Shown here: one piece after another, positions 1-10,829 of the stretch | Numbering within the stretch: position 1 is the stretch's first letter | Layout of the letters: each line of letters begins with the position of its first letter | NCBI GenBank assembly: GCA_010405405.1 | Contig: MU004240.1 | Location: 1,022,882 to 1,086,881 of the forward strand | Source: Microthyrium microscopicum | Taxonomy: Eukaryota > Ascomycota > Dothideomycetes > Microthyriales > Microthyriaceae | Direction of reading: 5' to 3' | DNA: 64,000 nt | The notes under the pieces: generated by a model | Told to the model about the DNA's origin: nothing | Database searches by the model: none | What the model saw: only the letters and a program-made list of their open reading frames with translations | Translations under genes and position numbers: made by a program

Positions 1-919
1 ATCGGCGCCCAAGTCGATGTAACTGGTCTTTGCAAAGACGCCACCGACCTCGAAGGTCTTCGCCGTATAATCAGCAAGAAACAAAAGTCCACCAAAGACG
101 ATGCTGACGATGATACCGAGCCCATGACTATTATTCCCAGCCTCCCTAGCAGCGACGACGAATTCCAGGAACTCAGCGAAATGTTCAATGACGCAGAAAT
201 CGACATTGTCCGTAAACACGGCGGCCGCATGCATCCTCACACGATCGAAGATGAATACATCTCCCACCAATCGCTGACCAATCTCCCCATCCACACCCGT
301 GATTTCACACGCGACCCTTCACGCACTGTCATCGCTGCGGACGAGGACAATTCACCCTCCTTTTATCCGTCACCAACACGCGGCCGTCTCCTCAGTGTCT
401 ACCAAAACGTAAGTGGCCAAGTCCATATCTGAAAGTCCTCATTAACAATTCTAGTATCTGCTGTTGCGCCCAGCGCCCTCTCTCCGCATCCTCTTCGCGT
501 CCCCCGCCCTCCGAACCCCCGGCATGCTACAATCGCCCTTCCTCAGTCGTATCGGCGGCTCCGCCCGCGTCCGCGACGAACTCGCCGCCGCACTAACAGC
601 CGGCCGAGGCGTCACCGCCAAAGTCCGCTGGCTGCTATCAGGACGCGCAGCCCAAGACTCATCCCCCGGACGACCACGCTGGGTGCACTGCACGCCATTA
701 CTAGGCAAGGGCGGCGCAATTGGGGTGTGGATGGTGATCTTGGTCGACGAAGAGGAAGGAGCAGGAAGTAGTGAAAGACAGAGGGGTGGACGGTTCAAGC
801 TGGCGCCACCGGTTGGGGGTCGTATGGTTCGGCCGGAGAGCACGATGAGTCTGCGGTCAAGCAACCAAAATACGAGTAGGCGGTCGAGTATGGGGGGTAG
901 TTTGGTAATTGAGGAGTAG
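1..919 (+). CDS. PAS/LOV-type protein, 3' part
   Basis: The 5' end lies outside the window. Coding runs in frame 1 from the first base to 408, an intron with GTAAGT donor and CTAG acceptor covers 409-454, and the last exon is 455-919, giving at least 290 residues. The opening residues (GAQVDVTGLC) followed by an acidic linker, and the second exon (YLLLRPAPSLRILFASPALR, then a Gly-rich stretch around RIGG and VRDEL), match my memory of fungal PAS-domain proteins in which the second PAS half begins at such a segment. The C-terminus is Ser/Arg-rich and probably disordered. Family: light, redox or ligand sensing. Whether a flavin-binding cysteine motif exists cannot be judged because the N-terminal half is missing. 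The call as a gene is firm; the PAS assignment is moderate. Confidence 0.75.
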
Positions 920-1733
920 AGAGGCGCAGGAAAGGGTATTGCTGGATATGTGGGCTTATGATTTCATGGTTTGACGTGGGAATGATGCATTGGGACTTTT
1001 CTAATGGGTATATGGTTTAGCGCATCTATATTCCCCGGCCTATTGGCATTTGGCATGGTTGGTGTTTGGGCTGTGAGGCCCAACAAGGCATTATTGAGGA
1101 TTTAATGTATATGTACATGTAGGATATTATGGACACATACATTTGGTATAGACGTTCTTGTATGACTTAATAACAGAGTAATGCTTCACAGCAGGTTTAA
1201 ATCATATTTGGTGAACTAGATCTATGTGGTGACACTACCTACTTTTGTGCGATAACCAAGGAATTCTAATATGCTTTCATGTATGATCAAGACGCACAAA
1301 ATCGTCCTCACTTTCAGCTTGTTGTTTAGGATTAGTTGGCGTATAATGAAAACAGAATTACGTGTAGCTGTTACCATCAAATCCAAGCATTTCAGTCAAG
1401 GTGTTGCATTATCGTGGATGTTATATAGAACCCGCAGTTTCCATAATGCTGTTCTAGGAGATTCGAAACAGGGTGTAATTGGGTTTTCAACAATCTTATA
1501 GTCTAAAATGGTGGATCATGGCCGCCTACAAATGGAACTTGTAGAGATTTTCTAAGCAGTTCGTCTATCATATGTCGAAATTCTCGCGTGACCTGTATTG
1601 TCTTGACCTCTTCAATCGAGAAAGCCCTCAATCCTTTCCATCGTCAACATTCTCCACCTCTCCGAATATTGGATAGAAAAGCCTACAAGATATCACAAGA
1701 CCAACTGAAAATACAAAGACATCAAGGCAACCA
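920..1733. other. intergenic, no gene seen
   Basis: AT-leaning spacer between the 3' end of the PAS-type gene and the start of the methyltransferase-family gene. Open frames here are short, lack family resemblance and show no splice structure. It presumably holds the 3' UTR of the first gene and the promoter of the second. Confidence 0.5.
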
Positions 1734-2417
1734 ATGGCGCTTGCCAGCTTTCTCTTCATCTTCACGATGCTTGTCTCTTGTTGGATAACCCGCAGGTGCT
1801 TCAGACGACCAAATCCGCCTCCAACATCCCAGCACAGCAAAGACTACCTCCTTGCCATCAACATAGCTCCCAATGCACGCGAGTTTATCTTCTTGGTCCT
1901 ACAGATGGCTCATATTGCCCTGACGATTCAAGATCGAATAAGTCCCTCCTTGTTGTGCCCGAAGCCAGCCAACCTTAACGCCCAGTACTTCGCTTGGACG
2001 CCGTATACCTGCATTGCCTTGCTGGTGATACTTACTGCGGGCCCGTTTCGCATTTCAGCTTTTCGTCATCTTGGGACAGACTTCACATTTGAGCTGGCCA
2101 AGCCTAAGAGGCTCGTTACTTCAGGCATCTATCGATATGTTCAGCATCCATCGTACGTTGGAGACTACCTTGTGACCATGGCCAATTTTGCGCTTTTTGC
2201 GAACCCAGATGGGTGGATTGGTTGCTTTCTACCTGATTGGATTGTGGAGATGTGCGGAACATTGAAAAGTCCTGCATGGATAGCTTTGAATATGATATAT
2301 GTGGTGGCCATGGGTACTCGTGTTTTGCAAGAGGAGAAAATGCTTCACGATACGTTTGGGAGAGCATGGGAATCATGGCACAAGAAAACAGCTCGTTTCA
2401 TTCCTGGTATCATATAA
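1734..2417 (+). CDS. isoprenylcysteine carboxyl methyltransferase family protein
   Basis: Single-exon gene of 227 residues. Several hydrophobic segments are visible (residues about 1-20, 43-60, 85-105 and two near the C-terminus), so it is an integral membrane protein. The C-terminal half has the ICMT/Ste14 signature: GIYRYVQHPSYVGD near residue 132, then EEKMLHDTFGRAWESW and a terminal KKTARFIPGI, which in this family form the S-adenosylmethionine and substrate sites. ICMTs methylate the carboxyl group of farnesylated or geranylgeranylated CaaX proteins at the endoplasmic reticulum. Length fits Ste14 (about 240), but the family also contains relatives of unknown substrate, so farnesyl-cysteine activity is inferred. 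It ends 74 bases from the end of the convergent AAA ATPase gene. Confidence 0.82.
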   Translation: MALASFLFIFTMLVSCWITRRCFRRPNPPPTSQHSKDYLLAINIAPNAREFIFLVLQMAHIALTIQDRISPSLLCPKPANLNAQYFAWTPYTCIALLVILTAGPFRISAFRHLGTDFTFELAKPKRLVTSGIYRYVQHPSYVGDYLVTMANFALFANPDGWIGCFLPDWIVEMCGTLKSPAWIALNMIYVVAMGTRVLQEEKMLHDTFGRAWESWHKKTARFIPGII

Positions 2418-2491
2418 AATCCACCAAAGTCGAAGAGTGCAATAATCATGCCATCGAATGCAGAAGTTCGTGGCCTATTTCTCCTTTGTTC

Positions 2492-5054
2492 CTATGGCAA
2501 AGCTGTTCGTTGCACTCCATTAGCAGCCCACGCATTCGAATCTGTGAGTTTATCTATCTGAACTTGCGGGGTGACCTTTGGCAAAGCAGCCTCAAAGTGT
2601 CGACGCATAACCACCTGCTGTTGGGTCTTATCCAGACGGCACTCCTCATAGCACGCAACGACAGCCAGATCGCAGAGCTGGGCCAGATCGGCTCCAGACC
2701 ATCCGTCAGTTTGCCTAGCAAAATTTTCGAGTACTACCGAGTCATCCAATGGAAGCTTTCTCGAATGGATTTTGAGGATTTCGACTCGAGCATCCTCATT
2801 TGGTCGTCCAACGTACACTAGTTTATCGAATCGACCAGGACGCAACAACGCTACGTCGATAAGTTCTGGTCTATTGGTAGCTGCAATAACAATGACGTTC
2901 GAAAACGTTTCCACTCCGTCCATCTCTGCTAGCAGCGCTGTCACTGGGCTGAGAGATGAGTGACCAGTATCCCTCTGGGCCATGGAGTCGAATTCGTCGA
3001 AGAAAATAGCTGCTGGAGCTGCTCTGCGAGCCTTCTGGAAAATTTGTCGAATGTTGTATTCAGTATCACCTACATACTTCGATATGAGTTCTGGACCTTT
3101 GACAGATAAGAAATTGAAGCCAGATTCAGTCGCAAAAGCTCTTGCCATGAGAGTTTTCGAGCAGCCAGGAGGTCCATGTAGCAAGATTCCTTTGCATGGG
3201 CGAATTGGAAGAACTTTGATCAATTCAGGATCCTGGGAATTGTAAGCAAAAGAAGTAGGTTCCTAGAATATCTACTTACTGGAATGATAGATGTCATCAT
3301 TCGACGGAAATCAGACTTTGCACCTTCAGAACCGCCAATATCAGACCAGTACACGTTGGGCACTTCTACTTGTACGCCATGCATTGCCGAAGGACGCACG
3401 TTTTGGAGCGCATGCTCAAAGTCCATCATGGTTATCCGCCCCAGTTTTTTGTCGGCAAGTAGTAATGCCATATTTTCCGGCTGCACTTTCACGTCTGGTT
3501 GAGAGGCCTTCAACTTCCCGCTGGAATATTCTAATGCTACTCGGCATAAACGCCTCAAATCTCTAGACACGTAGGCATGGGTCCGTTGCGCAACGTGCTT
3601 CAAGATATCTTCATCGCAGCTATTGCCCACGTGAACTTGAAGTAGTTGCAATCGTATGGTCGCGCTTGGAATGGATAATTCTATTTGTCGCTCGAAGTAG
3701 GACAACAAATCGGAATGTATGTCAAACATGTTGACTGTGGTTCCTACTACTTGTACGCGATGTTGCTCCAAGTTGGCTAGCTGTTCTCTGAGTATACTGA
3801 CTATATCTTCAGATTCTTCCTTTCCGACGAGCTGATGAAGATTGGGCATGATTATCAATGATGGCTGATGCTCTATGGCCTCAAGGAACAGTTTGGCGAT
3901 GCTGGATTCTGTTTTTGAAGAAACAGAGCTGACTTTTGCTTTGGAAATGGTAATGACTTTACGCCAGGACGCTGTTGATAGTTTCCTTAGCAAATTCGAC
4001 TTTCCAGTGCCGGATGGACCATGAATCAGAATTGGTGGTGAGAGATCCCCAAATGCCGATCCGCGATCTGGACGCATTCCTTCAGAAATCGCAGTCTTGA
4101 GATATTCCACAGTCTCATCGTGACCGATCAATCCGTCGAAGTTGAGTTTCAGATCAATGGCCCTGGGATTATCTGGGGATGTTTCCAGATTGGATTCGAC
4201 ATCATGTATGATGACTTGGCTGCTACAGTCAAAGAAGTAGGGAGTTTGAATTTCCTTGTCTTGATCTGCTGGTTCAATACTTTGCACTAGCAACCGCTGT
4301 TTTCTCATCTTCTTTGAAGCCACACGAGGAGTAACTTCGATCGTTCCGGTTGGATATATGCCTTCGACAACCTCTTCGAGCACATTTAGCCTTGCTTCTT
4401 CCAAAGGAAAATGGCGCGACCTACCTAGAGAATTTCTAGCAAACTGTATCAAGTTCGCAACTGGGATATGTGAATCAGGGCCAGTCACTTGGCTCAAGGT
4501 GATGGTTGATATTGCACGGGGGGTCCCATTCCATTTTTTTATGAAGCATTTATCTTTCAGCTCCAACGAATAGTAGGTTCTCAGCCAGTCCGATATCCTG
4601 AGACTCGGTGTTTTGCTTCCAGAACCGATATTGTCCGTTGATCTTTAGACCATATTAGCACAATCTCGCAACTCAAGCAGATAAAGCTGTGTTGCCCAGC
4701 GCAGTGCTTGTGGACCAATATGATCGATGCTAGCCAGCACACTCCATTGTAAGTATCACAGTACATAAACCAAAGCATTACATGTGAGCTTTCGCATCAT
4801 ATGGGCGCCAGCGCACTACTTGTGATCGAAAACTCAAGTAAAATGCAATCAGAGGAGGGCAATATTTACCTCCAAGCGATGGCTACACCAGCATTTTCCG
4901 AATGTTCACTCCGTATCGTGATGTAATCGCCTTGTATGAGCCCTTCTTGAGCCATGTCTGAAGGGGCAATGAAGACTCGTAGACCCCCTTCCAATGTAGA
5001 ATCGCCCGCAGGCGTTGCCTGGGGTCGCAAATTGTACCTGCGCTGAGCAGCCAT
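2492..5054 (-). CDS. Afg2/Spata5-like AAA ATPase with degenerate first ATPase domain
   Basis: Exons on the minus strand: 5054-4870, 4642-3280 and 3232-2492, total 762 residues. The N-terminus resembles the Cdc48/Afg2 N-domain (SGDYITIRSE-like barrel, then AIAW). The first AAA domain has a Walker A (GPSGTGKS, about residue 270), but where Walker B should carry Asp-Glu it reads LIIMPNLHQL (about 327), so hydrolysis at D1 is probably lost. The second domain has GPPGCSKT (about 536) and an intact Walker B IFFDEFDSM (about 593), followed by ATNRPELID and RPGRFDK. The Cys-Ser variant of Walker A in D2 is what I recall for Afg2/Drg1, the AAA ATPase that releases recycled factors from pre-60S ribosomes. 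Whether this is the true Afg2 orthologue or a divergent paralogue is open. The first intron (227 nt) uses an unusual AAAG acceptor and contains an exon-like stretch. Confidence 0.85.
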
Positions 5055-5852
5055 CGAAGAAGAATTTTTGCTTCACTTTGGCGAGCAGGGGCGATGGGAA
5101 TTTGAAAATGCGCTGGGAGGATGAAAGGGTGATGGTCAAGTTGAGGAAATTGGAAAAACAACGATTTTCAGATATTTGGCTGATTCCAGGACTGGTAGGA
5201 CTCGAAACTTCAAGGGAAGGTGCGCGTTGGAGCTAGAAATCGAGATCGATGTTTTCGATGATTCCAATGGTTTATGCGATGCAGCGATGTCGTATCGTTC
5301 TCATGATGACTTTGACGGAAGTTTGATGATTTGTTGCGGATATCGACCGCTTTGATGATGGTGAAGTTTTGCATTTCAAATTGTTGTGGTGGTTAAATTT
5401 TTCTCTCAACAATTCAGGCCCAAGATGAGGATACCAGGATCAAAATCTCCTTCTACAACTTATTTCCTAACAATTATACGATAATAAGCAGTCATAGAGT
5501 ATATTCAGCTGAACCGTTACTAGTAGTAAAATTTCAAATTAGTCGTCAAGAACTTATAGAGCATCTTTTTCATTCACTCCCAGACTCCACTCACACTTAT
5601 GTCGGTAAGGCTGGTGAATTTAGCATAGAGTACATCTCACTTTTTTCAAGGTATTTCAATATGTATTGTATTTTTGCGTGTTCTATGGGGAAAAGAGCAT
5701 TCGGCAAAACTACAGATTATGTGGGAAATAATTTCCTTCGTGTACTCCAGTCCACGACTTACTTTGACTCGTGGGGGTCGAAATGAACAACGCGTAGCAT
5801 CCAACACCAACTTTGCTACTAGTATCCACAACGACTAAAACTCCCAACAACA
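5055..5852. other. intergenic, divergent promoter region
   Basis: Spacer between two divergently transcribed genes, the Afg2-like ATPase and the proteasome-chaperone-like gene. No coding frame with family resemblance or splice structure was found on either strand. Confidence 0.5.
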
Positions 5853-6298
5853 ATGTCCGTATCGCAGCTCGCATTTCCTCTCTCAGAACTATCCCAGACC
5901 AAAGTACATATTCATCTCACCCAGCACAGCCATGCGACCGTCCTATTCCTCACGACAACTGGTGAAGCAGGCTCCACAGCTTCATTAGGCAGCCTTGTTT
6001 ACGCCATTCCCATCGTATGTTTTCAAGCCTTTCAATTCCGGCTATTGTGGCTAAACAGATATAGCGAAATGACTCTTCTGCACTGCCTGTAAGCACGGCA
6101 TTATTTTCCCAGCTGGAAACCATTGATTTCGCGACACGACTGGCGAAGGTACTGGCAAAACGCTCTGGACTGCCAACATACGTTGGAAACTCGGTTTCTT
6201 TCGCGTCCATGTCAAGAGGGGGTGATTTTCAGGACGAAACCACGGCATTCGGTCAGATTGTTCAGGTGGTTCTTGAGCAGATTAAACCGGCAACGTGA
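5853..6298 (+). CDS. proteasome assembly chaperone 4-like protein
   Basis: Two exons, 5853-6014 and 6065-6298, joined by a 50-nt intron (GTATGT donor, GGCTAAAC branch region, ATAG acceptor), give 131 residues. An earlier AG at 6057-6058 would put a stop immediately downstream, which decides the acceptor. The N-terminal part (PLSELSQTKVHIHLTQHS, then FLTTTGEAG and SLGSLVYAIP) and the C-terminal part (ATRLAKVLAKRSGLPTYVG, EQIKPAT) fit the PAC4/Poc4 family as I know it. These small proteins pair with PAC3/Poc3 and act on the alpha ring early in 20S proteasome assembly. The family assignment rests on remembered pattern only. Confidence 0.72.
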
Positions 6299-6724
6299 TG
6301 AAGGGTCGAGTCCATGAAATCACCTGGCGCAAGAAGATTCATATCACATAGGCCATGTTGACATTTCATCGCTCATATCGGCATCGTGACTTCCCCGCTA
6401 CAGACCAGGCGATATTTGTGCCCAGCAGTTCCAATGCTCAGAGTGTTTGATAGCTGCCATAGAGAGGGCGACTAGTGTCCACACCTTGCCTTAAAGACGG
6501 CATTTCTTGGAAAGAAGAGACTTCATAGCATATCTATCGACTGCTACCCGGTTAACCCAAAGCTAACGGTTCCGGCATTAATGAATATGACAAACACTAC
6601 TATCCCAAAGAAATCCCATCATGCCATCGCACTGTGACATGTTTTCCATCGCGCCGTCAAACGCCAACGCCCATAACACAAGTGAAAGACAAGACGAAAG
6701 AATCAAAGCCGCCATCTCAACATC
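6299..6724. other. convergent 3' spacer
   Basis: Lies between two converging genes and presumably holds both 3' UTRs. No coding or RNA feature was recognised. Confidence 0.5.
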
Positions 6725-7397
6725 TCAAGTATCCGTGCTTCCCTCCTTGGCTTTGTTTTCCTTCAACTGCGCCTCCAGTTCAATAATCTTCTTCTTCAAC
6801 CGTTCATTCTCCATCTTCGCCTCCTCCATCTCCTGTCTTTGCAGCGCCAAGTCTTCTATCCGTGGCGTCGCCGGCACCGCACTCACCGACAACGACGTAC
6901 TTGCCGACCGCCCAGCATGTGGCATAAAAGTCGACGAAGCGTTCGACGTGCTCCTATTGCGTCGTGACCCTGATGGATGTGTCGGGCCAGTTGCTAGAGG
7001 GAGAGGCTGTATGTGGCTGCTTGCGTCTGCGGGGTCCAGAAGGAAGGGAGGCGCGTTGGAGGTTGAGGAAGTAGTACTTGCGACGGAAGCAGAGTGCGCG
7101 CGTAGAGCGGAGAGTTCGCGCGTGAGCCGGTTGACCTTTGGGATAATATGTTAGACATGGAGTTGGGAGAGGGGTGTGGATTGGGCTTACCATAGCTTCC
7201 TGCTCTTGCTCGAGCTCTGAGTGGAGTTCGGCGGCGGTGAGAGCACGCGGGAGACGGTGCGGCATGTTGTTCTCTGTTGGTGGGACACCGGGACTGATGG
7301 GTGGGAATGGTTGGTATGAGCTTCGGCGGCTCGAGGTGTGGGTGGTTGTTGCTGGTGGTGGCATGGAGCCAGGCTCAGGTGTGGGTTCGAGAGGCAT
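6725..7397 (-). CDS. small coiled-coil protein of unknown function
   Basis: Minus-strand exons 7397-7191 and 7135-6725 with a 55-nt intron (GTAAGC donor, TCTAACAT branch, AAAG acceptor), 205 residues. The N-terminus is Pro/Ser/Thr-rich (PLEPTPEPGSMPPP). A first helix around residues 50-80 (AAELHSELEQEQEAMV, NRLTRELSALRAHSA) spans the exon junction, which supports the splice. A Ser-rich linker follows, then a C-terminal coiled coil (QEMEEAKMENERLKKKIIE) with leucine-zipper spacing and a charged end. I see no basic DNA-binding region before the zipper, so bZIP is unlikely. I do not recognise the protein. Scaffold or dimerisation function is all that can be inferred. Confidence 0.65.
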
Positions 7398-7795
7398 TTT
7401 GGTGTAGGCTGTGAAGCTCTGGTTGATTGCTTTGTGATTTGGATGAGGTTGTTGCGATCATGGCGGGTTTGGAGGGAGGTTGTTGGGAATGCGGGCTCAG
7501 ACAAGCCGTGAGAAACGAGGTGGAGTGATTGAATGCAGGAAGGAAGCACGGACAGGCCGTACTTTCAGCTTCTATGGTTTTTATGTGCTAAGGGAAAAAC
7601 ATATACAGATATTGGAGTCAAGACGCATTTATTTCATAAATACTCTTTTAGGCTAAACCTAAGTTTTTACATTGGGAAGGGGTTGATATCCCCTAAGCTC
7701 ATTCCATCATGTGAACCCCCAATGCCAGATGGACTTTTAAGGTCTATGTCGTTGATACTGCTACATGCAAAGAAAGACTACTCCTCCTGAACTCG
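7398..7795. other. spacer, no gene seen
   Basis: Lies upstream of the coiled-coil gene and downstream of the eIF3L gene, both on the minus strand. It presumably contains the promoter of the former and the 3' UTR of the latter. Confidence 0.5.
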
Positions 7796-9356
7796 CTAAT
7801 AAGTTCTAGCAAGATTACGCAGGTACCAATCCACCAGTCGCCGGCCCACTTTAGCTTCAGAAACATGGATAAGATCCTGAATAAGTTAGCATCGGTATTG
7901 TGGAGCATTGTAGCCTGAATATGGTATGAAGAATGAGACTTACCCCTTCTAAGGCATAGTCAAGATCACTACTATTGACTACTTCCCCATCGAGAAGACC
8001 ACGTTCCGTCCATCGTATTTGTCTACTTCGTTGTTTGTTGACAACCAACCAGTGTCTCAGCTGTTCTGGCTCCACATCCAAGAAACCGGCAAGCTTCTTC
8101 AGGTCCATGGTAGTATAGAGCTTGAGATAACTCTTAACAGTGGGGGACCACATGTTATTCTTGACCTCATCCATGAAGATGGCCAAATGATGCTCGACGG
8201 GGTCAAGGTTGAGTTCCGGATTGTCGAAATCTGGAGCAGTCGGCGATATGAACTTAGGGCACGCCTGTTTGAAGAGCTCCTTGAAGATTGGAAGTGAATC
8301 GGGTCCACCTCGTTGCATTCGATTGAACTGCTCTCCATACTTCTCACGAAGCGCGGTGTGAATGGTATCGTCAAGTCTAGTTGGCTGGAAAGCAACGCAG
8401 ATGGCGATGAGCGCATACATTTGATCATTCTTCTTCGCTATCGAGTCATATTGTGAGCTCTTTTGGAAGTTTTTCGTCCGTGAGACATAGATCAGGATAT
8501 GACTGAACATTCTAATGGCGTCCGAGTATCTTCGCATCATCATATATGAGAATCCGACATAATAATATGTCGTGAAATGAGCAGCCATGACACGGGCGAA
8601 CATGGCCTTTTTGTTCAACTCGATATCGTCCAAAGTCTTGAGGGCAAGGCTAAAGTCGCCCAACAGGCAGTGTACTCTAAGAAGACCAATAATTGAGAAG
8701 TAACCCAACATGCGATATAGCGGCCGACTGCCATATTCTCCAGCATATTTGACTGGATCCTCGTTGTGCTTCATGGCTTGAAGTTGTTCGCTGATTTGTG
8801 ACCGCTGAATGAGAGAGTATAGGACGTTTAGAACACTGTAACAACCCCAGACTTGTGGATTATCCTTGAGTAGCGAAATCTCCTCCTCGTTGTCATTCTT
8901 AAGGGCGACGCGTTGACGATAGCTACAAAAGCTGTTGAACTGGTAAATGAACTCGTCGATGACATCCCAGGCCCAGTAGTACTGGTCACAATTATTAGCG
9001 CAAGAATCCAAACAATGCAAACATCAACTCACAGATGGTGCCTCGATGTCCAGTGGTTGTGCAGAATTGAGAAGCTGGTGGAACATGCCACAGAAAGCAT
9101 CGTAGCTCGCGAATCTTGTCTCCAGTGTGGCTTGGAATTCTAGAGGCGCTGCAGCTGCAGCTAGTTGAGCGGATAAATCCTGTATGGCCTGTGGGCCTCC
9201 TGATGGAGCGCGATGAAGATCATTCTGATCGTCTTGTTCGTATTGTACGGCTTCGCGGTAGTCGTCGGCCAGAACGTCCTCATCCGCATCGGAATCTTCT
9301 GCAACCGCTCGAGCAGCGCCGTTCTGCTGATATCCGGGGATTGCTTGGAGACTCAT
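7796..9356 (-). CDS. EIF3L: translation initiation factor eIF3 subunit L
   Basis: Minus-strand exons 9356-9033, 8981-7944 and 7876-7796 give 480 residues, the usual length for the subunit. Both introns have GTGAGT or GTAAGT donors and GCTAAT or TGCTAAC branch sites. The short last exon is needed to complete the conserved C-terminus (DLIHVSEAKVGRRLVDWYLR). Family hallmarks include YYWAWDVIDEFIYQFNSFC after the first junction, GYFSIIGLLRVHCLLGDF, and the helical PCI region near the C-terminus (SYLKLYTTMDLKKLAGFLDV). eIF3L belongs to the 13-subunit-type eIF3 of filamentous fungi and animals and is absent from budding yeast. The N-terminal 60 residues are acidic and probably disordered. It is divergent from the nitrilase-family gene. 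Confidence 0.95.
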
Positions 9357-9748
9357 TTTTGGGATATGCTAGCAGCTTTCTAATGGTGTATGGGTAGCGC
9401 AATCAAGCAGCCATCAGAGATTAAAGGCGACGGGAAATGTGGGTTGGTGTAGGAGTGGGTGGGATATATTTGGTGGTTTGCGAATTGCGATGAAGGCAGA
9501 GTGGGCCGAAAATGTGTGGGCAAGAGTCAATCTGGAGTGGGGCTCAAGATTGGCGCGGCCCATTTTAACAGTGCCGTGAGTAGGAACGCGGATTATTTGC
9601 AATGGACTACAACATCATAACGAGTTCCTGCAGACAATCCAACATGCAACTAATTCAACATCGGACCACTAAACACAGCTAGTTGATCGTCGACTATATT
9701 TCTACATCATCACGTCTGGTTCTTGAAACAAAACTCGGTCCTTCGAAG
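9357..9748. promoter_or_regulatory. shared divergent upstream region
   Basis: This 392-nt stretch separates the start codons of eIF3L (minus) and the nitrilase-family gene (plus), so it must hold both promoters. No specific motif was recognised. Confidence 0.5.
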
Positions 9749-10716
9749 ATGGCATCCATACTCAAGGTGGCAGTGATTCAGCTCCATGCTGAACCAATGC
9801 AGATGGAGAAGAACTTCTCTCAGTCTGAATCGTACATCAGGTCGGCCGCTGCTCAGAATGCCGAGCTAGCTGTACTGCCGGAGTATCATCTCACAGGCTG
9901 GGTGCCAGATGATCCAGCTTACTTCAAGCTGGCCGATGAATGGGAGACTTATCTCAAAAAGTATCAAGACTTGGCGCGAGAGCTCAAAATCTGCATCGTC
10001 CCAGGTACTATGATTTCGCGAGTGCAGAACGACGATGGCTCTGATGTGCTGCTCAACATTGCATACTTCATCGGTAAGTCTGGCGAGGTCTTAGGCAGTT
10101 ATCGAAAGAAGAATCTATGGTAAGAATCAACAAGTCGTCAGAGCATACAAGGCTCTTACATAATCAGGCATCCGGAGAGAGATCATTTAGTACCAGGAAC
10201 GCAAGATCATGAAGCTTTTGACACGCCCTGGGGTAAAGTAGGTCTGTTGATATGCTGGGACCTTGCCTTTCCAGAAGCTTTTAGAGACCTCGTAACTCAA
10301 GGAGCCAAGCTCATTATCATTCCTACCTTCTGGGGCTTGCATGATTGCTCTGAGCAAGGTGCCGCCTACAATCCTAATGCTGAAGCCCTCTTCATCGAAT
10401 CTACTCTCGTAGCTAGAGCCTTTGAGAACACCTGTTGTGAGTGGTTATTTCCTACTTGAGATGCGCGACTAAACTTGTAGCCATCATTTTCGTCAATGCA
10501 GGTGCGCCAGCTGGTGACTCTATGATTGGGCTCAGTCAGGTTACAGTTCCATTCATTGGTCCTCTGGCCAAATTTGGTAGCTCGCTTCCGGGAATGATAC
10601 TGGTGGATCTGGACATGAATATCGCAGAGCATGCTGAGCAGCATTACAAAGTTCGTTCCGATCTGGCGAGAGTGGACTGGCACTATGGACCGAATCGACG
10701 ACCTACGTTGCCTTAG
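9749..10716 (+). CDS. carbon-nitrogen hydrolase (nitrilase superfamily)
   Basis: Exons 9749-10119, 10168-10436 and 10481-10716, 291 residues. The ATG at 9749 is chosen because the family fold begins at once (ILKVAVIQLHAEP). The catalytic triad of the superfamily is complete: Glu in PEYHLTG (about residue 45), Lys in SYRKKNLW (about 120) and Cys in LLICWDLAFPEAFRDL (about 153). The nucleophile elbow is followed by GAKLIIIPTFWG. These enzymes hydrolyse nitriles, amides or N-carbamoyl compounds through a thioester. The substrate cannot be read from the sequence. An amidase or carbamoylase role is more usual for cytosolic fungal members than true nitrilase. No targeting signal is evident. Splice sites are GTAAGA, GTGAGT donors with CAG and TAG acceptors. 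Confidence 0.9.
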
Positions 10717-10829
10717 AACACAGCAATCGCAAAGTCTTAATGGCTCGAATTTCCCTGATCTATTCTATGGTTTGTCTGCAGATCAAAGTAATCTATCTCT
10801 CAACCAGTATGCTGCTAGCTTGTTCAGTA

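Noticed and set aside
451-864. Minus-strand frame of 137 codons over the PAS-type gene
   Set aside because: GC-rich antisense shadow of the last exon; the plus strand has the splice junction and family sequence.
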